Positions 6,283 through 13,057 of a DNA stretch of 16,837 nucleotides are shown here, one piece after another. Positions within the stretch are counted from its first letter, which is position 1. The number at the start of each line of letters is the position of its first letter. Location: contig JAEDLA010000007.1 in assembly GCA_016295545.1 (NCBI GenBank), positions 1 to 16,837 of the forward strand. The letters run 5' to 3'. Under the pieces are notes generated by a model, which saw only the letters and a list, made by a program, of their open reading frames with translations, did not search any database and was not told the origin of the DNA. This DNA is from Oscillospiraceae bacterium. Its GTDB lineage: Bacteria > Bacillota > Clostridia > Oscillospirales > Ruminococcaceae. A program made the translations under genes and the position numbers.

Positions 6283-8742
6283 ATGATAAGTAAGAAGAAC
6301 AAGGCATTAGCAGCCGGAATTCTCGCTGCTGCTATGTCTGCAACTTCTGTTCTCCCGTCATTCGCTTCTGCTGCTACTGAGCAGAGCAAGGAGACAGCAA
6401 GAGATTATGCTGAGTGGTTCAGCTCACTCTATGATGACGTTATCACTAACGGTCAGGAAAACGGCTACCTCAGCAAGAACACAAATGGTTCAGGTTCCTT
6501 TGGTATTCCTTATCACGCAGTAGAAACACTCGTTGTTGAGGCTCCTGACTATGGTCACGAGACTACTTCCGAGGCTATGTCCTACATCGTATGGCTCGCT
6601 TCTATGAGAGAAGTTCTCGGTCAGAACAGCGACAAGGTTGAGGCTAAGTCCGGTGAGATCGCTAAGGCATGGAAAACTCTTGAAGCTATGATTCCCGGCT
6701 GGTCTAAGGCTTCATCAGCAACCGTAAACTACAGCTCAATCTGGAAGCAGGATAGATTAAAGGCTGATACAGCTTACGAGCTTGACACTCCTCAGGAGTA
6801 TCCTACACAGAATACAGGTACTGACGCAGTTAACCCGTTCTACAAGAAGTTTGCAAGTGCATATTCAAGTGATCCCGGTTACTACCTTATGCACTGGCTC
6901 GCTGACGTTGATGACTGGTATGGCTATGGCGGCGGCAGCGGCAAATTTACATTTATCAATACATTCCAGAGAGGTGAGCAGGAGTCCTGTTTCGAGACCG
7001 TTCCTCATCCCTGCATAGAAGAACTTAAATACGGTAACTCTGACGGTATCAAGGGTATCTTCAATGGTCCTAATGTTGCTGCTCAGTATGCATTTACAAA
7101 CGCTCCTGACGCTGAAGACCGTGCTATCCAGGCTGTTTACTTTGCAAACAGATGGGGCGTTAACACAGGTGAGGTTTCCGCTCTTGCAGGTAAAATGGGT
7201 GACCAGTGCCGTAACAATATGTTCGATAAGTACTACAAGGTTATCGGCTGTCAGGATATCAATCAGGAATCTACAAGTGAATCCAATACTCTTAAGAGCC
7301 AGCACTACCTCATGTCATGGTATACTTCATGGGGCGGAGCTCTCGACGGTACATGGGCTTGGCAGATCGGCTGCTCACACTCACACGAGTTCTATCAGAA
7401 TCCTCTTGCTGCATACGGTCTCCTTTATGATTCAAAGATCAATGCCGGCATGAAGGCTGAGGGCGCTACAAAGGACTACGAGGAATCACTCAAGAGACAG
7501 ATCGAGATGTATCTCTGGCTCCAGTCTGCTAATGGTCCTATCGCTGGTGGTTGTACAAACTCCTACAGAGGACGTTACGAGAAGTATCCGGCTGGTGCTT
7601 CCACATTCTATGATATGATTTATGTTGAGCACCCTGTTTATGCTGACCCGGGTTCAAACCACTGGATCGGTAACCAGGTATGGGCTGTTCAGCGTCTTGC
7701 AGAGCTTTACTATGAAGTTAAGACAAACGGCGATTCTTCCAACATGAAGTTCGGCGGACTTTCACTTGAGGAAGCTCTTGATACAATCCTTTCAAGATGG
7801 GTTGGCTGGTTCATTGAGAATACTCAGTTCGATGTTGATATCGAAGGCAAGCACATGGATTACGCTATTCCTGCAAGTCTTGACTGGTCAGGTCAGCCTG
7901 CATCATGGGATGCAAGCACAACATACAGTCCATCAGCTAATTCCGGCCTTACCTGTGAAATCACAGCTTATGGTCAGTCAGACGTTGGATGTGTATCTTC
8001 ACTCTGTAATACACTTATCTACTACGCTGCTGCTAATAAGGTTGACGCTTCTGCTGCTTCTAAGGAAGATACTTCCAGCACAGCTGCTCAGGGCCTCTAC
8101 CTTGCTAACAAGCTCCTCAGCGCTCAGTGGGACAATGCTCGTGATGATATCGGTATTTCTTATACTGAGACTAACGGCAGCCTTAAGAGAGTATTTGAGC
8201 AGAAGGTTTATATCCCCAGCACTTACAGCGGAACAATGCCTGACGGAAGCAAGCTCCTGCCTTGCAACGACAAGAATGATGAGTCTTCATGGCCTAATAC
8301 ATTCTCCTCAATCCGTACAAACTACGAAAAGGATCCTATGTATCAGGATCTCAAGGCTTACTATGATGCAAACGGCAATACAGACGGCTGGGAGTTCAAG
8401 CTCCACAGATTCTGGCACGCTGGCGATGCTGTAATGTCTTATGGTACAATGGCACTTCTCTATCCTGATGTTAAGCCTATGGGTGCAGAAGAAGATACAA
8501 GCGAGGATCTTAAGGTAACACTCTGGGGTGACGCTGACGTTGACGGCAAGGTTGGTATTTCTGACGTTGTTAAGGTAATGATGTACGTTGCTAACAAGGA
8601 AGCTAACCCGATTACTCCTCAGGGACTTATAAACGCTGACGTTTATGAGAATGGTGACGGTGTATTCGTTTCTGATGCACTTTCAATTCAGAAGAAGATC
8701 GCTCAGATCATTGATGAACTTCCTGAGTCATACAAGAGCTGA
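6283..8742 (+). CDS. cel48A: GH48 reducing-end cellobiohydrolase with C-terminal dockerin (cellulosomal exoglucanase)
   Basis: An 819-residue secreted enzyme. A signal peptide (basic MISKKNK, hydrophobic core, ASA cleavage near residue 30) is followed by one GH48 catalytic domain (about 33-735) and a dockerin (about 744-812). GH48 hallmarks are EAPDYGHETTSEA (86-98), where E97 corresponds to the proposed proton donor and E86 to the second conserved acid, and the LADVDDWYGYGGG segment near residue 207. The family cleaves cellobiose processively from the reducing end of cellulose and is normally the most abundant cellulosomal enzyme. The dockerin carries DADVDGKVGISD and a second calcium loop DVYENGDGVFVSD with one extra residue, a ruminococcal feature. 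There is no CBM and almost no linker. GAGAGGG stands 9 bases before ATG. Lys is mostly AAG and Ala mostly GCT, unlike neighbouring genes, which fits very high expression. The symbol is by homology to R. flavefaciens Cel48A. Confidence 0.96.
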   Translation: MISKKNKALAAGILAAAMSATSVLPSFASAATEQSKETARDYAEWFSSLYDDVITNGQENGYLSKNTNGSGSFGIPYHAVETLVVEAPDYGHETTSEAMSYIVWLASMREVLGQNSDKVEAKSGEIAKAWKTLEAMIPGWSKASSATVNYSSIWKQDRLKADTAYELDTPQEYPTQNTGTDAVNPFYKKFASAYSSDPGYYLMHWLADVDDWYGYGGGSGKFTFINTFQRGEQESCFETVPHPCIEELKYGNSDGIKGIFNGPNVAAQYAFTNAPDAEDRAIQAVYFANRWGVNTGEVSALAGKMGDQCRNNMFDKYYKVIGCQDINQESTSESNTLKSQHYLMSWYTSWGGALDGTWAWQIGCSHSHEFYQNPLAAYGLLYDSKINAGMKAEGATKDYEESLKRQIEMYLWLQSANGPIAGGCTNSYRGRYEKYPAGASTFYDMIYVEHPVYADPGSNHWIGNQVWAVQRLAELYYEVKTNGDSSNMKFGGLSLEEALDTILSRWVGWFIENTQFDVDIEGKHMDYAIPASLDWSGQPASWDASTTYSPSANSGLTCEITAYGQSDVGCVSSLCNTLIYYAAANKVDASAASKEDTSSTAAQGLYLANKLLSAQWDNARDDIGISYTETNGSLKRVFEQKVYIPSTYSGTMPDGSKLLPCNDKNDESSWPNTFSSIRTNYEKDPMYQDLKAYYDANGNTDGWEFKLHRFWHAGDAVMSYGTMALLYPDVKPMGAEEDTSEDLKVTLWGDADVDGKVGISDVVKVMMYVANKEANPITPQGLINADVYENGDGVFVSDALSIQKKIAQIIDELPESYKS

Positions 8743-8762
8743 TTTACTGAATAAGTAATTTT

Positions 8763-8794
8763 AGGAGGACGATATTCGTCCTCCTGTTTTTATT
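8763..8794 (+). terminator. Intrinsic terminator of the GH48 gene
   Basis: AGGAGGACGA (8763-8772) pairs perfectly with TCGTCCTCCT (8776-8785) around a 3-nt loop, followed by GTTTTTATT. It begins 20 bases after the GH48 stop codon. The next gene starts only 18 bases after the T-run with no visible promoter, so some read-through is probable. Confidence 0.92.
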
Positions 8795-8811
8795 ATTTCG
8801 GGAGGATATAT

Positions 8812-9153
8812 ATGAATATACAGATTTTCGGCACGAAAAAAAGCTTCGACAGCAAAAAGGCGGAAAGATTTTTCAAGGAGCGTAATATAAAATTTCAGTT
8901 TATCGACATGAAAGAAAAGGGCATGAGCCGTGGTGAGTTTAACAGCGTAAAGTCGGCACTTGGCGGTATTAATGAGATGATTGATGAAAAGTGCAGGGAC
9001 AAGGAGCTGATTACTCTCATGAAATATCTGACTGCGGAGGATATGGAGGAAAAGCTATTTGAAAATCAGCATGCACTGATTCTTCCAATAGTCCGGAACG
9101 GTAAAAAAGCCACAATTGGCTATAAACCGGATATCTGGGAGAAATGGGAATAA
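8812..9153 (+). CDS. ArsC/Spx-family protein lacking the catalytic cysteine
   Basis: A 113-residue protein of the ArsC/Spx/MgsR fold. The N-terminus IQIFGTKKSFDSKKAERFF has the family pattern G-T-K-K-x-x-x-x-K-K-A, and the C-terminal half has LPIVRNGKKATIGYKP followed by W..W, all typical of the clostridial 'arsenate reductase family protein' group. The usual catalytic Cys (CxxC in Spx, CxxT/S in relatives) is Ser11, and the second position is Ser14, so no thiol chemistry is possible at that site. Function is therefore unknown; arsenate reduction is unlikely, and a regulatory or binding role is possible. GGAGG lies 6 bases before the ATG. The gene sits just after the GH48 terminator and has no clear promoter of its own. 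Confidence 0.85.
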   Translation: MNIQIFGTKKSFDSKKAERFFKERNIKFQFIDMKEKGMSRGEFNSVKSALGGINEMIDEKCRDKELITLMKYLTAEDMEEKLFENQHALILPIVRNGKKATIGYKPDIWEKWE

Positions 9154-9182
9154 AGGCTGACTGAAAAAGGAATTGCAAAAAT

Positions 9183-9214
9183 AAAACGGCGATGTTTCCG
9201 AACACCGCCGTTTT
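9183..9214. terminator. Bidirectional intrinsic terminator between convergent genes
   Basis: AAAACGGCG (9183-9191) pairs with CGCCGTTTT (9206-9214); after an A-C mismatch, TGTT (9193-9196) pairs with AACA (9201-9204) around the tetraloop TCCG. T-runs form on both strands because the stem ends in A/T tracts. It separates the ArsC/Spx-like gene (plus) from the M23 peptidase gene (minus) and can serve both. Confidence 0.9.
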
Positions 9215-9237
9215 GCATTTAAACAATTTCATAATTT

Positions 9238-10023
9238 TTAACCGAAAACTACCATTGGATCAATGTAGCTTCCGTTGTGCATGATTTCAATATGCAGATG
9301 AGGAGAAAGAGAGCTTTCAATATCAGCAGTATCACCAGTAACACCTATAACATTTCCGCTTGCAAGAACATCACCTTTCTGCACGGACAAATCCTTGCCA
9401 AGACCGCAGTACTTAGTGATATAGCCGTTGTGGTGGTCGATTACAACAGTTGTCCCCCATAGAGGATCATCGTTTACAGCAGTGACCTCCCCCGGAGAAA
9501 CTGCGTAGACCTCAGTGCCGGTTTCAGCGGCAATATCCGTTCCGTTGTGAGTCTGCCACGAACCTGTTGTTTCATTTTTTACAAGCTCTGTGCCGCTGAA
9601 AGGATTAATAATTCCGCTCATGTCGGCAAGGGGAGCCGATACATTTTCCAGCTTCTGCTCCGCAGTATCTGATGTATCATTTTGTGCGACAGCAGCTTCA
9701 GCAGGCGGCTCGTCCACAACAATATCAGCTGCCGGAATGGGAGCGGCAGTTGTGATACGGACAACAGTAGTCATTACAGCGGTACTTTTGGTTTCAGCGG
9801 CAGTCGTAACTGCTTTGGGAATATCGGTATATTTTCTGTCCACTGCTTCTTCTGAAAGGCTGTTCTGACTTGCAGTAAGCTCGCTGTCCTTTAATATTTT
9901 TTCTCCCTGATTATAGGCAAAAAAGCAGGCGGAACCTATCATAAGCGCACTGATTCCCAGCGCTGCATAAAAGCCCTTTGTGCCTTTGCCTGATCCGTTA
10001 TCTGAAAATATATTTTTTTTCAC
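9238..10023 (-). CDS. Membrane-anchored M23 (LytM-type) metallopeptidase
   Basis: I place the start at the GTG at 10023, because GGAGG (10036-10032) lies 8 bases before it; an in-frame GTG at 10032 has no room for a ribosome binding site. The product is 261 residues: a short basic cytoplasmic tail, one transmembrane helix (about 20-37), a Ser/Thr/Ala-rich spacer (about 45-135) and a C-terminal M23 domain (about 145-261). The zinc and catalytic motifs are complete: HNGTD (H159, D163) and HLH (H242, H244). M23 enzymes cut peptide cross-links in peptidoglycan, so it should act at the outer face of the membrane in cell-wall remodelling. Topology resembles SpoIIQ-like proteins, but there is no sporulation context here, so that name is not used. 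It is downstream of tex and the GIY-YIG gene, and may have its own promoter. Confidence 0.93.
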   Translation of the reverse strand: MKKNIFSDNGSGKGTKGFYAALGISALMIGSACFFAYNQGEKILKDSELTASQNSLSEEAVDRKYTDIPKAVTTAAETKSTAVMTTVVRITTAAPIPAADIVVDEPPAEAAVAQNDTSDTAEQKLENVSAPLADMSGIINPFSGTELVKNETTGSWQTHNGTDIAAETGTEVYAVSPGEVTAVNDDPLWGTTVVIDHHNGYITKYCGLGKDLSVQKGDVLASGNVIGVTGDTADIESSLSPHLHIEIMHNGSYIDPMVVFG

Positions 10024-10063
10024 GTATAACACCTCCGCTTATATTTTTAACGGATAAAATGGA

Positions 10064-10069
10064 ATTATA
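10064..10069 (-). promoter_or_regulatory. Candidate -10 box for the M23 peptidase gene
   Basis: TATAAT reads on the minus strand at 10069-10064, about 41 bases before the GTG start, in an AT-rich gap between the M23 and GIY-YIG genes. The -35 position at 17-bp spacing is a poor match. No terminator is obvious after the GIY-YIG gene, so read-through from tex is also possible. Confidence 0.4.
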
Positions 10070-10109
10070 CGAAAAAACTTGAAAAGGAGAAAATATTTTG
10101 AAAAAGTGA

Positions 10110-10436
10110 TTATTTCAGCATATCGTCAAGTGAATAGTCTTTTACCGGAAAAAGCTCCGGCAGCTCAGGAAAGAGAACTGTAATCCTTTCGGGAGAGCCG
10201 ATAAGCAGCAACTTTTCCTTTCTCGGCAGTTTTTTGATTCGCCATTCCAGCTTTGAAGCTGTACTCCTGTCGGGAGCAGTCCACAGAGCTTCAAGTGACT
10301 CTGCCTTGTGAGACTTCGTAAACTTTGCACATCTTTCCGAACGGGAGAAATGCTCTTTCATTCGGCGTGAAATATCGGCGGTAATGCCTGTGTAAAGCAT
10401 TCCGCCGGTACATTTAATTATGTAAATATAATACAT
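10110..10436 (-). CDS. GIY-YIG nuclease domain protein (UPF0213/YhbQ-like)
   Basis: A 108-residue single-domain protein. The diagnostic residues are YIYII (3-7) and LYTGIT (14-19), corresponding to the GIY and YIG elements, then R25 in ISRRMKEHF and E64 in KLEWRIKKL, the catalytic arginine and glutamate of the fold. Stand-alone proteins of this group are widespread in bacteria; some have DNA endonuclease activity but the physiological role is unsettled. The ATG overlaps the tex stop codon in TAATG, so its translation is probably coupled to tex. No mobile-element signs surround it, so it is not a homing endonuclease within an intron. Confidence 0.93.
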   Translation of the reverse strand: MYYIYIIKCTGGMLYTGITADISRRMKEHFSRSERCAKFTKSHKAESLEALWTAPDRSTASKLEWRIKKLPRKEKLLLIGSPERITVLFPELPELFPVKDYSLDDMLK

Positions 10437-12697
10437 TATTTCTGCTTTATGCGGAAGCTGCTGTTCCTGATTTTTGTAATGTCAGCATTGTCGGAGCGGC
10501 GGCTTCTTTGTTTTTTTGCAGGTCTTTCAGGCTTCTTTTCTTCCTCGTCATTAAGTCTCATAGTAAGGGAGATTCTTTTTTTCTTCACGTCCACGTCAAG
10601 AACACGAACCTTTACCACATCATTTACCTTTACAGCTTCAAGGGGGTGCTTGATGAAACGGCTACAAATCTGTGAAATATGAACAAGTCCGTCCTCGTGA
10701 ACACCAATATCCACAAAAACACCGAAATCGATAATATTTCTTACAGTACCAACAAGCTCCATACCGGGTTTCAGGTCTTTGATTTCCATAACATCACCGC
10801 TTCTGAGCAGCGGAGGAGGAAGCTCGTCTCTCAGGTCACGTCCCGGCTTTTTGAGCTCGGAGATAATGTCAGTGAGGGTAGGAACGCCTATATTCAGGGA
10901 TTTGCTGATATTTTCAATTCCTATGTTCTCAGCCTTGCCGTCAATGTCCTTAGCTCCGCCACTGGAAATATCAGCAAGAGTAAATCCGCACTCGCTGAGC
11001 AGAGATGAAGCGGCTTCGTAGCTTTCAGGGTGAACGGCAGTATTATCAAGAGGATTCACGCCGTCACGAACTCTCAGGAAGCCTGCGCACTGTTCAAAAG
11101 CCTTTTTGCCCAGCTTCGGGACTTTAAGGAGCTGTTTTCTGTCAGTAAATCTGCCGTTTTCTTCACGATAAGCAACAATATTTTTGGCTACTGAAGCATT
11201 AACTCCTGAAATATAGGACAGCAGTGAGTGAGAAGCTGTATTCAGGTCAACGCCAACGGAGTTAACGCAGTCCTCAACAACGCCGGAAAGAGCCTCATTC
11301 ATGCGGTTCTGCGGCATATCGTGCTGATACTGACCAACGCCGATAGCTTTTGGATCAATTTTAACAAGCTCCGCAAGGGGATCCTGTAAACGCCGTGCAA
11401 TGGAAACAGCACTTCTCAGGGAAACATCATATTCAGGGAACTCCTCAGCCGCAAGCTTAGAAGCGGAATAAACAGAAGCACCGGCTTCGCTGACAACCAT
11501 GTAGCTGACCTTTTCAGGGATTTCCTTTATCAGCTCAGCAACAAAGGCTTCGCTTTCACGGGAGGCAGTACCGTTTCCGATTGAAATTGTGGTAACGCCG
11601 TACTTTTTAATAAGTGCGGTCAGCTTTTTCTTTGCCTCGTCTGTTTTATTCTGGGGAGGTGTAGGATATACAACCGTTGTGTCCAGAACCTTTCCTGTAG
11701 CGTCTATAACAGCAATTTTACAGCCTGTTCTGTAAGCCGGATCAAGACCGAGAATAATGCTGTTTTTCAAAGGAGCCTGCAATAAAAGCTGTCTCAGATT
11801 TGAAGCGAAAACCTTTATTGCCTGTTCAGCGGCATTTGCTGAAAGTTCCGAACGAATTTCACGTTCAATTGAAGGGAAAATAAGTCTCTTGTAGCTGTCA
11901 GCGGCGGCTTCACGGATAATTTCAGCGCAGGCTGAATCATTGACTGCATATTTATGCATAATAAGTCCGGCAGCGCTTGTTTCGTCAAGCTCAAGGGAGA
12001 CTTTCAGGAATCCCTCCTTTTCGCCTCTGTCAAGGGCAAGAACACGGTGGTGAGCAATTTTGTCAACAGGCTCGGAGTAGTCGTAGTAATTGGTGTAAAC
12101 GCTTTCAGCTTCCTCGTCAGCAGCCTTTGAGACAAGCTTGCCCTCACGGTTTGCCAGTGCTCTCAGCTTCTTGCGTATCTCAGCGTCATCGGACATATTC
12201 TCAGCAATAATGTCCATAGCTCCCTGAATTGCAGTTTTAGCGTCAGGAACATTTTTCTCCTCGTTAACAAAAGCGGCAGCTTCTGCCTCGGGATCGGTTG
12301 CTTTATCCTGAGCCATAATAAGCTCTGCGAGAGGTTCAAGACCGTTTTCACGGGCAATTCCTGCACGGGTGCGGCGCTTTGGCTTGTAAGGACGGTAGAT
12401 ATCCTCAACCTCAACAAGAGTTTTAGCGTTGTCTATAGCCGCTTCAAGCTCCGGAGTCATTTTTTCCTGTTCGGTAATTGCGGAGCGTATCTCCTCCTTG
12501 CGCTTTTCAAGGTTGCGCAGATACATCAGTCTGTCATACAGCTCACGGAGAATCTGGTCATCAAGAGAGCCTGTAAGCTCCTTACGATAACGGGCGATAA
12601 AAGGTATAGTCTTATCATCATCAATAAGTGTGACAGTGTTGTCGACCTGTTCCTGTCTTAGTCCGAATTCCTGGGCAAGTGTTCTGTTTATATCCAT
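10436..12697 (-). CDS. tex: Tex, RNA-binding transcription accessory protein
   Basis: A 753-residue protein with full Tex architecture: an N-terminal helical region opening with LAQEF, IPFIARYRKE (31-40) and the conserved DIYRPYKPKRRTRA (99-112); a YqgF/RNase H-like domain starting at LGLDPAYRTG (316-325); helix-hairpin-helix repeats around LNTAS..L..ISG to LLKVPKLGKKAFEQCAGFLR (about 480-545); and an S1 RNA-binding domain (about 646-715) with GTVRNIIDFGVFVDIG and GLVHIS. A basic tail of about 35 residues follows. Tex binds nucleic acid and affects transcription and translation of selected genes; its RNA polymerase link is inferred from eukaryotic Spt6. It is transcribed from a promoter in the palindromic element upstream, and its stop overlaps the GIY-YIG gene. 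AAAGGAAT provides the ribosome binding site. Confidence 0.96.
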   Translation of the reverse strand: MDINRTLAQEFGLRQEQVDNTVTLIDDDKTIPFIARYRKELTGSLDDQILRELYDRLMYLRNLEKRKEEIRSAITEQEKMTPELEAAIDNAKTLVEVEDIYRPYKPKRRTRAGIARENGLEPLAELIMAQDKATDPEAEAAAFVNEEKNVPDAKTAIQGAMDIIAENMSDDAEIRKKLRALANREGKLVSKAADEEAESVYTNYYDYSEPVDKIAHHRVLALDRGEKEGFLKVSLELDETSAAGLIMHKYAVNDSACAEIIREAAADSYKRLIFPSIEREIRSELSANAAEQAIKVFASNLRQLLLQAPLKNSIILGLDPAYRTGCKIAVIDATGKVLDTTVVYPTPPQNKTDEAKKKLTALIKKYGVTTISIGNGTASRESEAFVAELIKEIPEKVSYMVVSEAGASVYSASKLAAEEFPEYDVSLRSAVSIARRLQDPLAELVKIDPKAIGVGQYQHDMPQNRMNEALSGVVEDCVNSVGVDLNTASHSLLSYISGVNASVAKNIVAYREENGRFTDRKQLLKVPKLGKKAFEQCAGFLRVRDGVNPLDNTAVHPESYEAASSLLSECGFTLADISSGGAKDIDGKAENIGIENISKSLNIGVPTLTDIISELKKPGRDLRDELPPPLLRSGDVMEIKDLKPGMELVGTVRNIIDFGVFVDIGVHEDGLVHISQICSRFIKHPLEAVKVNDVVKVRVLDVDVKKKRISLTMRLNDEEEKKPERPAKKQRSRRSDNADITKIRNSSFRIKQK

Positions 12698-12733
12698 TTC
12701 TGATTCCTTTCAGTGTTGTTATTTTACTACAAT

Positions 12734-12762
12734 ATTATACCATATTTAGCAAACAAAATCAA
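12734..12762 (-). promoter_or_regulatory. Sigma-A promoter of tex, in the left arm of the palindrome
   Basis: On the minus strand TTGATT (12762-12757) and TATAAT (12739-12734) are spaced by exactly 17 bp. The transcript would begin near 12727, leaving a leader of about 30 nt to the tex ATG. The same region is repeated in mirror image at the other end of the palindrome as the promoter of the kinase gene. Confidence 0.75.
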
Positions 12763-12800
12763 GTGTCACAGGAATCATTTTTACTTATACGGTAATTATT

Positions 12801-12823
12801 TAAGGGGGACGCTGTCCCCCTTA
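12801..12823. repeat. Nested hairpin 1 in the palindrome's left arm
   Basis: TAAGGGGGAC (12801-12810) and GTCCCCCTTA (12814-12823) form a perfect 10-bp stem with a GCT loop. The matching stretch of the right arm has lost this small symmetry. Confidence 0.75.
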
Positions 12824-12831
12824 ACCCCCTG

Positions 12832-12854
12832 CCAAAGGGACATTGTCCCTTTGG
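12832..12854. repeat. Nested hairpin 2 in the palindrome's left arm
   Basis: CCAAAGGGAC (12832-12841) and GTCCCTTTGG (12845-12854) form a perfect 10-bp stem with an ATT loop. It resembles hairpin 1 in design: same stem length, same loop size and a shared GGGAC/GTCCC apex. This suggests repeated units in the element. Confidence 0.75.
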
Positions 12855-12864
12855 AATCCCCCGT

Positions 12865-12905
12865 CTCATATTGCTATACCCCATAAAGGGGCATAGCAAT
12901 ATGAG
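12865..12905. repeat. Central stem of the palindrome
   Basis: CTCATATTGCTAT (12865-12877) pairs perfectly with ATAGCAATATGAG (12893-12905); after one A/C mismatch, CCCC (12879-12882) pairs with GGGG (12888-12891) around ATAAA. This is the centre of symmetry of the large inverted repeat. It could extrude as a cruciform in DNA or fold in RNA. Confidence 0.85.
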
Positions 12906-12998
12906 GAGGAACCAAGAAACAATGTCCATAGGCAGAAAATTAAGGGGATAGCCACCTTAAATAATTACCGTATGAGTAAAAATTGATTTCCGTGATAC

Positions 12999-13027
12999 TT
13001 GACATTACTTGCTATATGGTGTAAAAT
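12999..13027 (+). promoter_or_regulatory. Sigma-A promoter of the pdxK-like gene, in the right arm of the palindrome
   Basis: TTGACA (12999-13004) and TAAAAT (13022-13027) are spaced by exactly 17 bp. The transcript would start near 13034, with a leader of about 25 nt to the kinase ATG. It is the mirror counterpart of the tex promoter, so the element serves as a divergent promoter cassette. Confidence 0.78.
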
Positions 13028-13057
13028 TATTACAGAAAAAGATGAACGGAGAATAGT

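Larger units (their letters stand above)
12722..13039. repeat. Long imperfect palindrome between tex and the pdxK-like gene, with outward promoters at both ends
   Basis: Almost the whole gap between two divergent genes is one inverted repeat. The outer arms (about 12739-12809 and 12951-13020) are highly alike, including a shared ACGGTAATTATTTAAG on each side, and similarity continues weakly to about 12722 and 13039. The inner parts are more diverged but still align, for example TGGACATTGT-like blocks, and the centre is the stem at 12865-12905. No transposase or open reading frame lies inside. The layout resembles a MITE or another non-autonomous repeat, but no target duplication could be recognised by eye. 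Confidence 0.8.

Noticed and set aside
10024..10032. GTG at 10032 as the start of the M23 peptidase
   Set aside because: The GGAGG ribosome binding site abuts this codon with no spacing; the GTG at 10023 has the right 8-base spacing.
10110..10436. Homing endonuclease or intron reading of the GIY-YIG protein
   Set aside because: It is a stand-alone YhbQ-size protein in an operon overlap with tex, with no interrupted host gene.
12757..13005. CRISPR array or insertion sequence in the tex/pdxK gap
   Set aside because: The repeats are inverted and nested, not regularly spaced direct repeats, and no transposase frame lies within.
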